From positions 285,898 to 349,897 of the forward strand of contig NW_019091554.1 of the NCBI RefSeq assembly GCF_001949145.1: a stretch of DNA of 64,000 bases, given 5' to 3'. Made by a program: the position numbers and the translations under genes. Origin of the DNA: Acanthaster planci (Eukaryota; Echinodermata; Asteroidea; Valvatida; Acanthasteridae). This document shows positions 10,801 to 21,600 of this stretch, piece after piece. Below the pieces are notes generated by a model. The model was not told where the DNA came from, did not search any database, and saw only the letters and a list, made by a program, of their open reading frames with translations. The stretch's first letter is position 1. Every line of letters begins with the position of its first letter.

Positions 10801-13297
10801 TCGCCTATAGATATAGGAGAAAGTAATAATAATCGTCGACAGAAACGAATTTCAAAAACAGCCTTGGGACTTGCTGTGTTTGCTTGCCGCTGAATAGAGA
10901 GCAGACAGGAAAATAATCATAGATGCAAAAGATAAAACTGAAGTCACTGAAATGCCAGGGGATAGCCTGTAATAATTCCACGAGGCCGCTGCTTTTTGCT
11001 CTTCTGAGTTTCTTGAATGATTCTGGTGGTTCTTTCAAAGCCGTCTGTGTGGTGATTGATTGCACTTCGGATCTCCCTGAGGTTTTCTGAGCATAGAATT
11101 GTTGCCCTCTTTGGATTTGCTTCTAGTTATTTGTCTGGACGTGGGCTTGATTCAAGTCGTTAGTATATATCTATTTGCAGCTTTCATGTCATTGACTACG
11201 GAATGTCAATTTAAGAGGCTGGGTTTCCCGAACTATGGATTTTCTTTTTCTTAGAATAAGGAATAATTCTGCAGCTCACAGGTAAGTTAAACTCATGAGT
11301 GTTTCACACAGACTGAGTTCAATTCGACCACTGAGGATTATTCCGATTTGATTTAATTATATAATTAATTATATGTCAGTATCATGAGCTGGAAATTACA
11401 AGTCCATGTTTCCCCGGTACACTACCTTAACTCGTCTGGCTCGAGTCGATGTTTGAGGCATGTTTTTGTTACGACAGAATAAACTAATTGTGGCATGCTT
11501 CCCCCGAGAATTTACTATGGTCCGCTCCACCGACAGAGATCAATGTCATCGACATCGCTCGATGTTTTTCTGTGTAATTTCTTTAATTCCAAATTTGATT
11601 ATAAACGCACCATACGTCATGAATTCCAGGCCTCCAGCAGAGGAAAAAAGATGTTATCTAGATACTAAGAAACCTGAACACGGAAGAAAAGCGGAAGACA
11701 GTATAGCAACCTAGTCGATGAATTGGGTGTGGAAAAACAACACAAAAAGCCAAAAGTCACGGTAGAGCTTCAGTGGTGAATACAGTTATATTGTCACAGA
11801 TGCTACATGAAATTAAATCACTTAGCTCTAGTCATTCAACTGCCAACACGTCTGATCTGATAACGGTGGTCAGTCATCTAGGCTTCAATACGACATAGTT
11901 TTCAATATGGCATAGATTTACGCACATAAACGACGGTATAAATATTACAGTTTGAGCAAACAGAATCAAAAACTGCTTTCCTCAGGCTGACTGTCGCATG
12001 GAATCATGAAAGTTACCTTGCAATAGGTGCGTCGTTAGAACGAAAACTATCAACGACTACGTAGAATGAAATATTAAGCGCAGTGAGTTAAATTACATAT
12101 TTAGAGACAATTGGAAATGATGCAGGACTACAAGCCAGTGCAGCTTATGTTATTGATATGGCGAAATGTATAGTGAATAACACGCCGTTATAAAATATCC
12201 TTTGTCACATGAACACATGACAAGATACCATATGTAGACCACGCAATATAATTCTAAAACCTTACGCGCCATTATTATTTCGAGCATAATATACCGCCGT
12301 ATGGTGATTGTTATTGTCATGATAACAACCTGCAAATGAGTGGTCTTTTTACCCTGGGCTTGGTGATCGCACAGCTTTATTCGAAAAATGTTCCAGAAGT
12401 GTTCGAAAAAATGGCTGTGGGCTAATCACAATACATATGCAAATACTTAAAAGGGCTTTGGCGGTATCTTTTAATTCAAAAAGTATGCATACATCATAAA
12501 TTAATAATCTCAAAGAATAGTTGAGCAAGACATTTATTTTATTTCAAGTCTCTGAAATAAAACAAACCACTTTGCACATGTTGCGGTTGTAAGTTGCAGA
12601 GTGCCTGATTGATATGTGCCCGACTTTGATTGTGTGAAACCCAATTACAGTAAGATGTTAAGACATGCTAATGCCCAGGAATAGGTGACGCGAGAATGTA
12701 GATTACAGCTCCACTTTCCAAACCACGTTTCAGCACTGCAACATTATGGAAGACACTACATCATGAAGTACTTTCTATCTAAACTTCTCGCCGTCTAGAC
12801 GGAACATCCTGCAACGAGCTCAAAGTGGTGCAACACAACTAGTATCCGGGGGGGGTATATACCAAATGGTGCTTTCATACAAGGCGTATAAAATGCATAC
12901 AGCTTGTCCATGTTTTCTTCATGCCAAATCTATTCGAATGACAACCTGCAGTGGTTTTGCTGGCCGTTGGCCAATAATCCGGCTAATTTTTGACGGAAAA
13001 AAAGCCTGAGTACGTAGGCTGAAGAATGAGGGGGCTCATTCGAAATTTCAATACTGATGTCGATACGTCTGCAAAATATTTGGCATAACGGATGCTTTCT
13101 CAAAGAATGCATACATGGCCGGTATAAATATGACCTTTAACCTTGTTCATAAAATAAAAAATAATCCTCGTAGCACCAGCACCTACCGTTTGGGTTATTT
13201 GTAGTTCTGGTACCGCGCCGAAAACGATGACAAGCAACCCTGTGAAAAATAACAGCACTTGGATCATCTCCATGATGTTAGTCGGCAGCTCTATCAT
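4447..13297 (-). CDS. Membrane-anchored ER-type FKBP peptidyl-prolyl isomerase (five exons)
   Basis: This gene is predicted to encode a secretory-pathway prolyl isomerase. Exons in transcript order are 13183-13297, 9801-10006, 5871-5933, 5220-5344 and 4447-4852, all with GT-AG ends and compatible phases, giving about 304 residues. The order is a hydrophobic signal peptide (IQVLLFFTGLLVIVFGAV), a cysteine-containing N-terminal segment, one FKBP domain, an acidic stretch (DMDDDDDD), a transmembrane helix and a short cytosolic tail. Active-site residues matching FKBP12 Tyr26, Phe36, Asp37, Phe46, Trp59, Tyr82 and Phe99 are present (VDYEGT, TVFDSS, FKFTLG, TKGW, LAYG, LNFWV). FKBP12 Ile56 is replaced by Thr (RLTKGW), and the His87 position is Arg. 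Several N-x-S/T sites (NCS, NGT, NES, NLS, NAT) fit a lumenal location. Shared intron positions link it to the FKBP11-like neighbour. The exon 1 to exon 2 join is the weakest part. Confidence 0.78.
5220..5344 (-). CDS. Membrane FKBP, central FKBP exon
   Basis: The exon is bounded by CTTTCAG and GTAAGT on the minus strand, is 125 bases long and runs from phase 0 to phase 2. It reads GTFDNGTVFDSSFARNESFK, then FTLG and RLTKGWNMALQGACV. This is the heart of the FKBP fold, with the Phe-Asp pair and the pocket-floor tryptophan. The intron position after the codon following CV is identical in the FKBP11-like gene. Confidence 0.88.
5871..5933 (-). CDS. Membrane FKBP, first FKBP-domain exon
   Basis: This 63-base exon runs from phase 0 to phase 0 between TTTTTCAG and GTAAGC on the minus strand. 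It encodes 21 residues ending in NFLTVDYE, with the conserved active-site tyrosine. It has the same length and phases as exon 2 of the FKBP11-like gene (21323-21385). Confidence 0.85.
7035..7500. repeat. Dispersed repeat, copy 1 (diverged, contains the gap)
   Basis: This stretch shares a colinear series of short matches with 13958-14330. The matches include TTCAAGCCCCATTGAAAAC, GCAGCCATTTTT, the order CCAAAGTCTG or CCAAGTCTG, GGGCACTT or GGGTACTT, and a shared spacing. The two copies are strongly diverged. No reading frame is evident in either, and the family is unknown to me. Confidence 0.6.
7086..7134. other. Assembly gap of 49 N
   Basis: A run of 49 undetermined bases lies in the 3.9 kb intron between membrane-FKBP exons 9801-10006 and 5871-5933. 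It sits inside a copy of a dispersed repeat (7035-7500), which probably caused the gap. Confidence 0.99.
8210..8370. repeat. Dispersed repeat shared with 35115-35285
   Basis: This stretch and 35115-35285 share long blocks in the same order and orientation, such as AGCCTATCCCAGTGATACA and GGACGCGTTAAC, plus GGCTGTTTTTGT about 50-70 bases before them. The copies are about 80 percent alike by eye. I found no terminal repeat or coding potential. Confidence 0.65.
9801..10006 (-). CDS. Membrane FKBP, N-terminal cysteine-containing exon
   Basis: The donor is good (CAA then GTGAGTAGA). The acceptor chosen (TTGAACAG) gives a phase-1 start and 68 full codons. The segment holds four spaced cysteines in CTVDC, GAVC and FVC, followed by SLNKSIIKSMECLKVELVQ leading into the FKBP domain. 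I do not recognise this segment as a separate domain. Part of it (LSIHYSILVYEG) looks vaguely like the start of an FKBP repeat. An alternative acceptor nearer the donor (before GWPW) would fit the stronger donor of exon 1. Confidence 0.6.
10007..13182. other. First intron of membrane FKBP, with a coding-like fragment near 10.95-11.13 kb
   Basis: Most of this intron shows nothing. On the minus strand about 10966-11131, an open frame reads ENLREIRSAINHHTDGFERT, then a Lys/Arg/Gln-rich stretch ending in GYPLAFQ. In the next frame a hydrophobic stretch (VTSVLSFASMIIFLSALYSA) follows at once. The composition looks like protein, but I do not recognise it, and its splice phases do not fit the FKBP gene. 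It could be a remnant of a transposable element or a nested exon. Confidence 0.25.
13183..13297 (-). CDS. Membrane FKBP, first exon with signal peptide
   Basis: The start is MIELPTNIMEMIQVLLFFTG, with a second possible start at MEM. A strong hydrophobic stretch ends at FGAVPELQ, as expected of a cleaved signal peptide. There are two donors. GTAGGT after 13187 is stronger but gives phase 0. GTGCTG after 13183 gives phase 1 and fits exon 2 as drawn. Assignment to this gene rests on strand, spacing and the need for a signal peptide. Confidence 0.55.
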
Positions 13298-13957
13298 CAG
13301 TTTTCAGCAACATACGAATAGAAACATACTTTTTTTCAGCGCAGAGAAGGCTAATTCGTCAACCAAATGACTGGGAACACACAAGCCTGGAGCAACGCTA
13401 CGATGATGGTACAGTTGCAATCCTGGTTCATGTGTGCTCATGGAGCGTGAATGGAACATAAAACCGTGGAAGCGGGAAGTTGAAGTCGCCCTGGGATATT
13501 GTGACCTTTTTTCTCGCCACACGGCTCGGCCGCAGTTAACAGATAATATGCAAATACAGACAATTGGACTACTCCATGTTGTAACAAGAGGGGTCAGTTC
13601 CGTCGAAAGAGGGACAGAATGCAGCCCAGCAGCACATTTCTTTCTTTTTTATATTAATAAACAACTGTCTGGGGAGCACCATAAATATAGTTTCCCGTTG
13701 GGAAATTTTTTATTGTCAGTCTCGAAAAAAGATCAGTCTTAACGCCTTGTGGAAGCTTCCCCTGTTAATATGTCGGACTTAACTTCGCTTGGGATGAAAT
13801 CCTCCAGGAATAGCTTTTATTTAAGTCGAGTAAGTGTGTTGTTATTGTAAGGTACTGGCAGTATCACAACTGGAGGAAGGTACGCTTATGTATAATTTGT
13901 ACGTCATTATTTAGCGTGATAATGAATTATGCAGTGTGTGCTCCTTACAACAGCACT

Positions 13958-14330
13958 AATTCAAGCCCCATTGAAAACAGTGTAAAATCAACAAAGTTCG
14001 GAGACCCATTGCGGGCAACTCAACCCCCCCCCAAAAAAAAGTGAACGTTTCCAAGTCTGTCAGCAGCCATTTTTAAAATGACATCCCTCCACTCTTGGAG
14101 GCTCCTCGGAAATTTTTTAATAGCATTTTGTCTGCTTTGCCCTCGAATTGGAGCCCTTGAATCTAGAAAGTTGATCCTGGGCCATACTTACTAGTACACA
14201 ATCCCATAATTTCAAAGGCCACACAAACTCGTCTGTTTAAAAGAACCTTTGGTGGGTACTTTTTAAGCGCGTCGAGAATTTGCCGTGCGCTACTCATATG
14301 ATACACGCATGCCCTGCAATTTAATTTCTT
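13958..14330. repeat. Dispersed repeat, copy 2
   Basis: This is the same orientation and order of blocks as the copy at 7035-7500. It includes a C8-A8 homopolymer junction near 14016-14031. It lies in the spacer just upstream of the membrane-FKBP first exon. Confidence 0.6.
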
Positions 14331-16109
14331 TGGCGCGCGAGGCACAGCATTGACCGGGGCGCTTCTCAGCTGGTTCCATCACTTATCGTGAGAGTAGGAG
14401 AAGCCAGAAAGTTTATTACTGCCATGAACAACGCTACTTGTGCAAACTGTGGTCGCTTGAGGGTATGAAGCTCCTTTCTGTTCAACTTTTGTGTGTCATA
14501 ATAAAAGACTGAAACGCCGCAGTTGAAGTACATTACCTTATTTGACCTAAAAATGCCTGACCAATCTCCTTGCAGGTCTATATGCTAATTATGGTGTGTT
14601 TATTTATGTTACGTTCATTTCTGAGCGAGGCTAAGATTACTATCTGCCAGAAATAGGCTTGTGTTTTTCAATTGTCATCATTAGGTAAAAGCACTGCCCC
14701 CCCCAGCCGCGCGTGGCCTGCTCTGTTCAAATGCATTGATGGAACAACAGCATTCAACAACGCAAATAACACAGGGACATGGAGAATCACGGGTGTCAGT
14801 TGAAGTTATTCATTCATTTACATTTCTTTCAGTTTGGGATGGCCCTTATAAACTGGTTGTGTGGGAAAGTCTGTGATGTAATATCTTCAAAGCCTAAGGG
14901 CCATTTGAGGTTACAAATCCAAAACTAGGAGGCATCGACCCATAAATAAAAAAAAATCACAGCACATAATTTGTTACTGTACACGTCAACTCTTAAATCA
15001 ATCTAAAGACAGTAGGCCACATATTTTTTTTTAAAGTTGTGAATGTTTACTATTTATAAGTTGATTTCACACGGCAAGAGCATTATTTTACATCATGGTG
15101 ATTGTAAAATACCGGTTTGGAATGAATAGCTCATTTTAACTGGCCATAAACATTAATATCAAAGAGAATGGATACCAGGAGGTGTTTTCAGTAAGGCAGA
15201 GCAGTACATTGTTGGAACTGGGGGCGCACTAGTAATGCTGTCTCGGCAAATTGTATCTGTGTCGTGGTTTAATGTTTGAATAACTTCGTACGATATGCCC
15301 CGTGCTGATACTTAATTCTGAGCCGTTATAGAACACTTTCCATTGGTTTAGGATATTGAATAATACAGACATTGCTATTCTAAAATGCCTTTTCGTGGGA
15401 CACTTTGGACTGGAAACTCAATTCATGGTGCTTGGAAGGGATTCAAAAGGAAAGAAAAAAATGTCCTAAGAGGAAGTTAAAATTGACAGATTCTGCTTAT
15501 TCAGTCAACTGAAAACAATTTTTTTCCAGAGGTCTTTAAACGCAAAATACCTCAAAAAGTCAACTGAGGGGGTCATTCCAAAGTTCCTTTTTATCAAGAA
15601 CAAGTTCACAGCTTGATAATTATATCTTTCGCTGTTGGTCACACTACTCGAAATTCAACACTTTGTTCTAACGGTAAGAAATACACCCAAAATATTTTTC
15701 TCATAACAATAAAATGTAAGGAAACGCTCAGGTCAACGGTCCCCGAGCGGATTGTGGTCACAATGTTCACCTGTCAAATTCTTAGAACCTTTTCTCCCAA
15801 AGTCTCTCTATTTTGAACAATGAAAGACTTTCTGCTTGTGTACTCTTCCTTTAGAGCGAGCGTATATATAGTTTTCATGTTTAATATACCCAAAATTGGG
15901 GCGAATGCCGATCGGACGTCGAAAAAATAATGTACATGTAGTTGCCGTGATTCTGGCAGTGCACTGGTAAGCGACATTCTTATGCAACCAACGGAGAGTT
16001 TTATTCACACACCAAGTGAGCCCAGTTCAATTGGCATTAGGGTACTACCAGTTAACCCAATCGCCAACATCACTGATAACTCTTATCTTCAAGGAAAGGC
16101 AGCTAGCCA

Positions 16110-16630
16110 GTGTGTTCATCTGCTTAAAGAGCACATCTCAGGAAAACATGTTTTCTCCGATTTTATCTGTTTAAACACGTGCGAAAGCATCCAAATCGAA
16201 GGCAGGGTCATTTGTCTTGAGAGCTCAACCATAGCAAGCTTAAAGGGACTTTTTCTGTTCATGCCAAGATGCAAATTCTGAATGTAGATTGTGTCATTCA
16301 GAGAAAACAGCCTAACGAGGGGACCCCTCGCCCTGTGTTCGCATAGCGGATAAAACCTGGTGCATGCCAACGATGTATATAGCCACTGTTTGGCATCCAT
16401 AAGGGTTTATCCACTACGAACACAGGGCTGTGTTTTCTCAGAATGACGCAATCTGCATGCAGAATTCGCATATTGGCATGAACAGAAAAAAGTCCTTTTA
16501 AGCTTGTCATGGTTGAGCTCTAAAGATAATGATACTGCATTCGATTTGGATGCTTCCAAGTTTATTTGAACAGACAAAATGAGAGAAAACGTGCTTTCCT
16601 TAGAGGTGCTCTTTAAAGTTACAAAATAAT
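16110..16630. repeat. Large foldback: inverted repeat with ~250-bp arms and a short loop
   Basis: The left arm, about 16110-16366, is complementary to the right arm, about 16386-16630. Matching blocks include GAGCTCAACCAT (16221) with its complement ending at 16520, TTCTGTTCATGCCAA, CCCTGTGTTCG, GAAGCATCCAAATCGA-type blocks and TTAAAGAGCAC. By eye the arms are about 85 percent alike, and the loop is only about 20 bases. No transposase frame is present. This fits a foldback or MITE-type element, or a long hairpin RNA locus if transcribed. Confidence 0.8.
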
Positions 16631-18458
16631 TATCAGAAGTGTGATGTAGTGTAATGAAAAAACTGTGCTCACAAGTTGGGAGAAACTGTCGCATGGTCTT
16701 GAAGTCTTAAGTACATTCATAAATTGTGGCCCGGGTCTTCAATAATGTGTCCTTCGGGAAACATGCCTAAAATTCAATAGCTGATTTTCCCCTAAACACT
16801 TCGAACCAGGTACTGCTCACTTGCTTATTTTAAAAAACAATGGATATGGAGTGGGCCAACACCGGAAAAGAATCTGCAAACACCACCAGAACACGCAGCT
16901 CATAGATCGCGGTTGACAGCGTTTCTTCCTCCGGCGACTCGTCACAGAGATCATGGTAGCAGCTCTCACAATAGTCAAAGCGCCCTCTGCTGGTCGGAAA
17001 ATTTATTCAGACCCGTACAATACTGTGCCAATAAGTTGCCACTTCAAGGCTTCCTCTTTTTCGATATTCTAAAAACTTTATTGCTCTTTCAAATATTTAC
17101 AACCATTAACAAAAAATTACCACTATAATTATTTTGACTATTTTGGAGCAATTTAGGAAACATTAAATTATTTGATACAAATTTCATTATCATTCCAAAG
17201 ACTGAAAACCTGAAGTGAAAACTTGAGTAGCCATTACTATAAAACTACCGGAATTCTGAAAATACCCATCATCTACCTAACACCTTGATAAATAGTAGAG
17301 TCTAAAATCTCTCAGCCAATCAGCAACAAAGTAGTACCTGATAAGCCAGCTGCATTAGTCTACAATTTGTGAAACTTCAGAGCCCAGGAGAAAAGTGAGA
17401 ACATGGAAGAAACCAGAAGTAAAAAAAAAAGAGAAAGAAAGAAAAGAAGGAAGTAAAAAGATCCAGCCCAAACAACCGACTAAACTGAGAAGCAGTGCAA
17501 CACTCACGTGGGATTACACACGTTCTTAAATCATAAAGCTCTTGCATTTTGGAATGTTTTCAGCTACCAAAGTCCAAGAGGTGTACTCAGCTTATGTTTA
17601 GGATCAACGTGCAACCCAGAAGTACCACCCAAGTCTGCTGGGCAGCTACTTCATTAATATCTTGTATCGAACTCTAGCTTATGTTCTGATGAGCGGTTCA
17701 GGAACTGCAAGCTTCATTTTTTTTTCCTTACACAGTTACACGCTGCAGTGAATGAAATATCCAGAGACAAACATCCTCTTTCAGTGACAGCTAATGAAAC
17801 CACTCATTGGGAACAAAAGAAAGGACAGAAATGATGAAAACCCTTTCTGCAACTCCTCAAAATGTTCACTCTCTGCCACCTGATACATATAAGCAAAAAA
17901 TGACACAAAATCTAAATAAAAACAAAAGTTCTTTAGGGAGCTTGGAGAGGTAAAATAAAACAAACCAACATGACTGGAGAAGCAAAAACTAATATCCTCC
18001 TCAATTTGGGGGCAGATCTGGGCACGTGTAAAAGAATGCCTCTAACATCTGGATAAGCAACCATGCAGAAACAAACTGATCAATCTGCTTCAAATCCAGT
18101 GTTTAAGGTGTTCACATAAGCCCATTAGACTTTGCAATACATAAAATAATTAAACAGACCTAAGACTGAAATCTGACACCAAGAGGTATTGGAAAACGTT
18201 TGAAAGATGGAAGTGTGACATCAAGAGGTAACTGCAAAAGTTCAAAGGTGTTCAAGGTTTGCAAATCATCAATTACAGCTGATGATGTACAGTACCAAAA
18301 TGTAATTCATGGATTTGAATTTGAATGAAATATGAAAGTGGCTTTACTCCACTGTTTGGTAGTACAATAAAGTCCTGGTGCTTCCCCCAAGACCTTGAAT
18401 CCATCTCTGGCTTTTTTTTCAACCCTGCTTCTGCATGAGTGATTTCGGAGATGTACTT

Positions 18459-18661
18459 TTATTTCTTCTTCTTCTGTTTCTGCTCGCGCTTGACCTTGGT
18501 CTTTTGGGTCGAGTCGGTAGATGCCTTGCGCCAGAGATACAAGCCGATTATCACCACAATCCCAGGACCGACAATGAATGGGCTGGTCGCAGACAGTGAG
18601 TCCAAGAAAGATGGCTTCTTCAGCTCCATCAATTCCACAGTGAAGATGAGCGTGGAGTCAG
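18459..18661 (-). CDS. FKBP11: FKBP11-like, last exon: final strand, TM anchor, KKxx tail
   Basis: The exon follows an acceptor (GTCTGTGCAG) and starts with two bases of a proline codon, completing NIPPDSTLIFTVELMEL. The helix GPGIVVIIGLYLW is followed by a Lys-rich tail and TAA. The stop overlaps an AATAAA that is too early to serve as polyadenylation signal. Confidence 0.9.
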
Positions 18662-21600
18662 CTGCACAGACAACCAAAAAAACCAAGGAAAAATTGAATG
18701 GTATGGACTTTGAACCTGCAACCTGCATAAGTCCAGTGACAGGCAGCAATCATTGTCAGTATGCCACACGCACCTTGTGTCCTCCAAGATCAATTCAGAC
18801 CTGTATTCTTGCACATTTTGCCCAAAGGTAAAACTTACAACCCCTTTGAGTGGCACTTGTTTCTTGAGATCTATCCTAATCATCAACAACAAAAACGCTC
18901 TACCAACTGAGCTATCCAGCCCTATGCTGGCAGTGTCTCCTTTTGTCAGTCTTACCAGTTAGAAGATGAAACAAGCAATGCAGCTTTTAAAAGTCATCTC
19001 ATTGATGAGGACTTCTACCGGAGTCGACATACATGAGGCAACTGCTGAGGAAAGCTAATAAAATGTTGACGTTATTCCCTACTTACGTGGAATATTTCCC
19101 TGTGCCTGCTTCCCATAGCCTAAATGAGGAGGAATGACAAGCTTGCGATGCTCTCTGCAAACAACAAAAATCCAAATACTTATATGCAAAATTGATTGGG
19201 AATACTCCCTCCTATAGTAGACAAGCTAATGTACGGTGGAACGTCGCTATACCGAACACCGCTATACCGAACATTCGGCGAACATTGTCCTTGGCTCCCA
19301 GTATTTTGTGCACAAAACCTACCGAAAATTATGCAGTTGCAAATCAACCAAGATTTACCACAGCATGCATCAGAGATCGATCCTGAGCAGTAGCTCCACA
19401 ACTTTTAGGATGAACTTAATATCAATTTTGTATCTGAAGATTTAATAAAAAACAAAAATAATTACGATACATTTCTAGAAACCTCAAACGTGGGTGCAAC
19501 TGCAAAACATCATGAAAACAGTGAATCATAGTATCACAAGAGGGTGCACTTCACTTAGACAAGAGAGGGTGCTATTCAACATGGCAACGAAATGTTTGGC
19601 AGTTAATTTCACTATACCGAACGACTGCTGTACAGAACATTTAGCGTGGACCCCGTCGTGTTTGTTATAGCAGCGTTCCACTGTACATTGTACATGTAGT
19701 TGGTAGTACCTAAAAAAAAGAGGATATTTGTGTTCACTTTATGTGCATGTACATGTACATGTAGTAAGGTCAACCCACTTTCATTTAAATGTGTACTAAC
19801 TTGTAACATCTTCACAGATATCCACTGATGTGGTATTATTTGACATTGGTGTCTTTTTACTGACGTCTACTAGCACTGTTGGTTAATAGTGCACTGACCT
19901 ACCCAACACACATGCCTTTGATGCCCTCCTCCCATCCTTTGATGACTTTGTTTTTGCCAAGCTGGAATCTGATTGGATCCCTGGAGTTGTCTGGAAGCTT
20001 GGACATATCAAACACCGCTCCTGATTCCAGCTTTCCCTGTAGAGAGTAGCATGGACAAAGCTAGCACACCCTGAAGTGTGGGCAGATAAAGAAATGCAAT
20101 GATTTGTGGATGGGTCTTGAAAGAACCAAACCAGCAAAGAACCAACTTTGCATGGTTGTGCTGGAAAAGAGGCCACACTGGCCACCTTGAATGGGTTCTT
20201 GTGTGGAAGCAAGCTTGCATGTACTAAACCAAAAAAAGTTTGCACAAAACAATCAGAATGAGTTGGAAAGGGGGCTCTACTGGCAAGTATTGTCCGCATC
20301 AACAGGTTTTATGAAATACATGTACATATACAATATATGCACCTGACCAAACCAAACATACTGTGGTGCAGTATGCTGTTGGGCCCTTTCTATGGTGTGG
20401 TTTAAGAAGTGTGGCTCCACCGTAGAGACTATAAATAAAAGCTAAAGCACTGACTCATGTACAAAGTGATGCCTGCTGGACGCATCCATCTTTGTGCATA
20501 AACTTATGGAAAACTCAACATTTTGTGCGGATTTTGTATGGCTATTTGCATGCATTTATCAATCTAAATCATTACTATATATTCTAAAACAATATGTCAA
20601 CAAATCCAATACACAAACAATCTCAATGCACATAAAGTAAATGAGCATTTCTTTTTGCTCTGTGCTAACAAAACACAATTTATGGCTGTATACACTGCAC
20701 GAGAATTTTGCCGTGACGTTTTTTAAATTAGATTTTATTGGTACTCAATTGATGCGCATGACTGCTCCAGAGCTACGAACTCACCTAACACTGAGTGAAC
20801 TAAGGGAACAACTTTTAATTTCACTGAACGTATTCATCAAAAACCAGCAAGTGAAAGACATGCATACATGTACGAAATTGGACAACCTTGCTCCAATCTT
20901 AGGGAAAAATTCATTCTAAAATAATAAGCTATGGATGTAAATAAACATGTGCCATTGCTCTGTATGTGTGCCTCTATTCAAAAGACGCGCTGACATTGGC
21001 ATGTGTTGTATGTGCACGTTGCATTTAGAATACACAACTCAATATTCAGTCTATCCGTTGTGAATGTTCTCCAAGCACGCACATGGATTCAAAATGTCTC
21101 CGCCCAGGACGGTGTCAAATTCTGTCCGCACGGAGAATGAGAAGTTAGCGCTCTAGTTAGTATATATAGCTGTATGGGCTCCACTGGCACGCTTTGCCAA
21201 ATTAAATGGCTTCTTACATATCAGCTTAGCAACATGCCTCTGTAACAAAATACATGTAGCCAAGTCTATTTTGCAAGTTTGACACATCTTTGGGACTGTG
21301 TACTGGTATGGCTGATACTCACTACGTAATGCACTGCCACCTCATCACCAACTTCAGCCTTGTCTGAACAATCTTCTGGTATGTGCTAACAAAAAAGATA
21401 TTTCAAGAATTGAAACATTAACAATTTTGCAAAAAGGTCTCTCTAACCATTCCACAACTTTGCTAAATTCTGTCTTAGTACCGGTAAGTACAGTAAGAAG
21501 AAATGTTTTGATTGGAATTTGCCGGCACATGTGAGAGCTGGTTGCAGAGAGAGCTGCGACATGAGTGTCTCAATTGTTGGAACCAAAATGGTGGATTATG

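Larger units (their letters stand above)
13298..18458. other. Intergenic spacer between the two FKBP genes
   Basis: No exon or RNA gene is recognisable in this stretch. It should hold the promoter of the membrane FKBP (upstream is toward higher coordinates) and the 3' UTR of the FKBP11-like gene. Besides the repeat at 13958-14330 and the foldback at 16110-16630, it is plain AT-rich sequence with a purine-rich run at 17420-17460. Confidence 0.5.
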
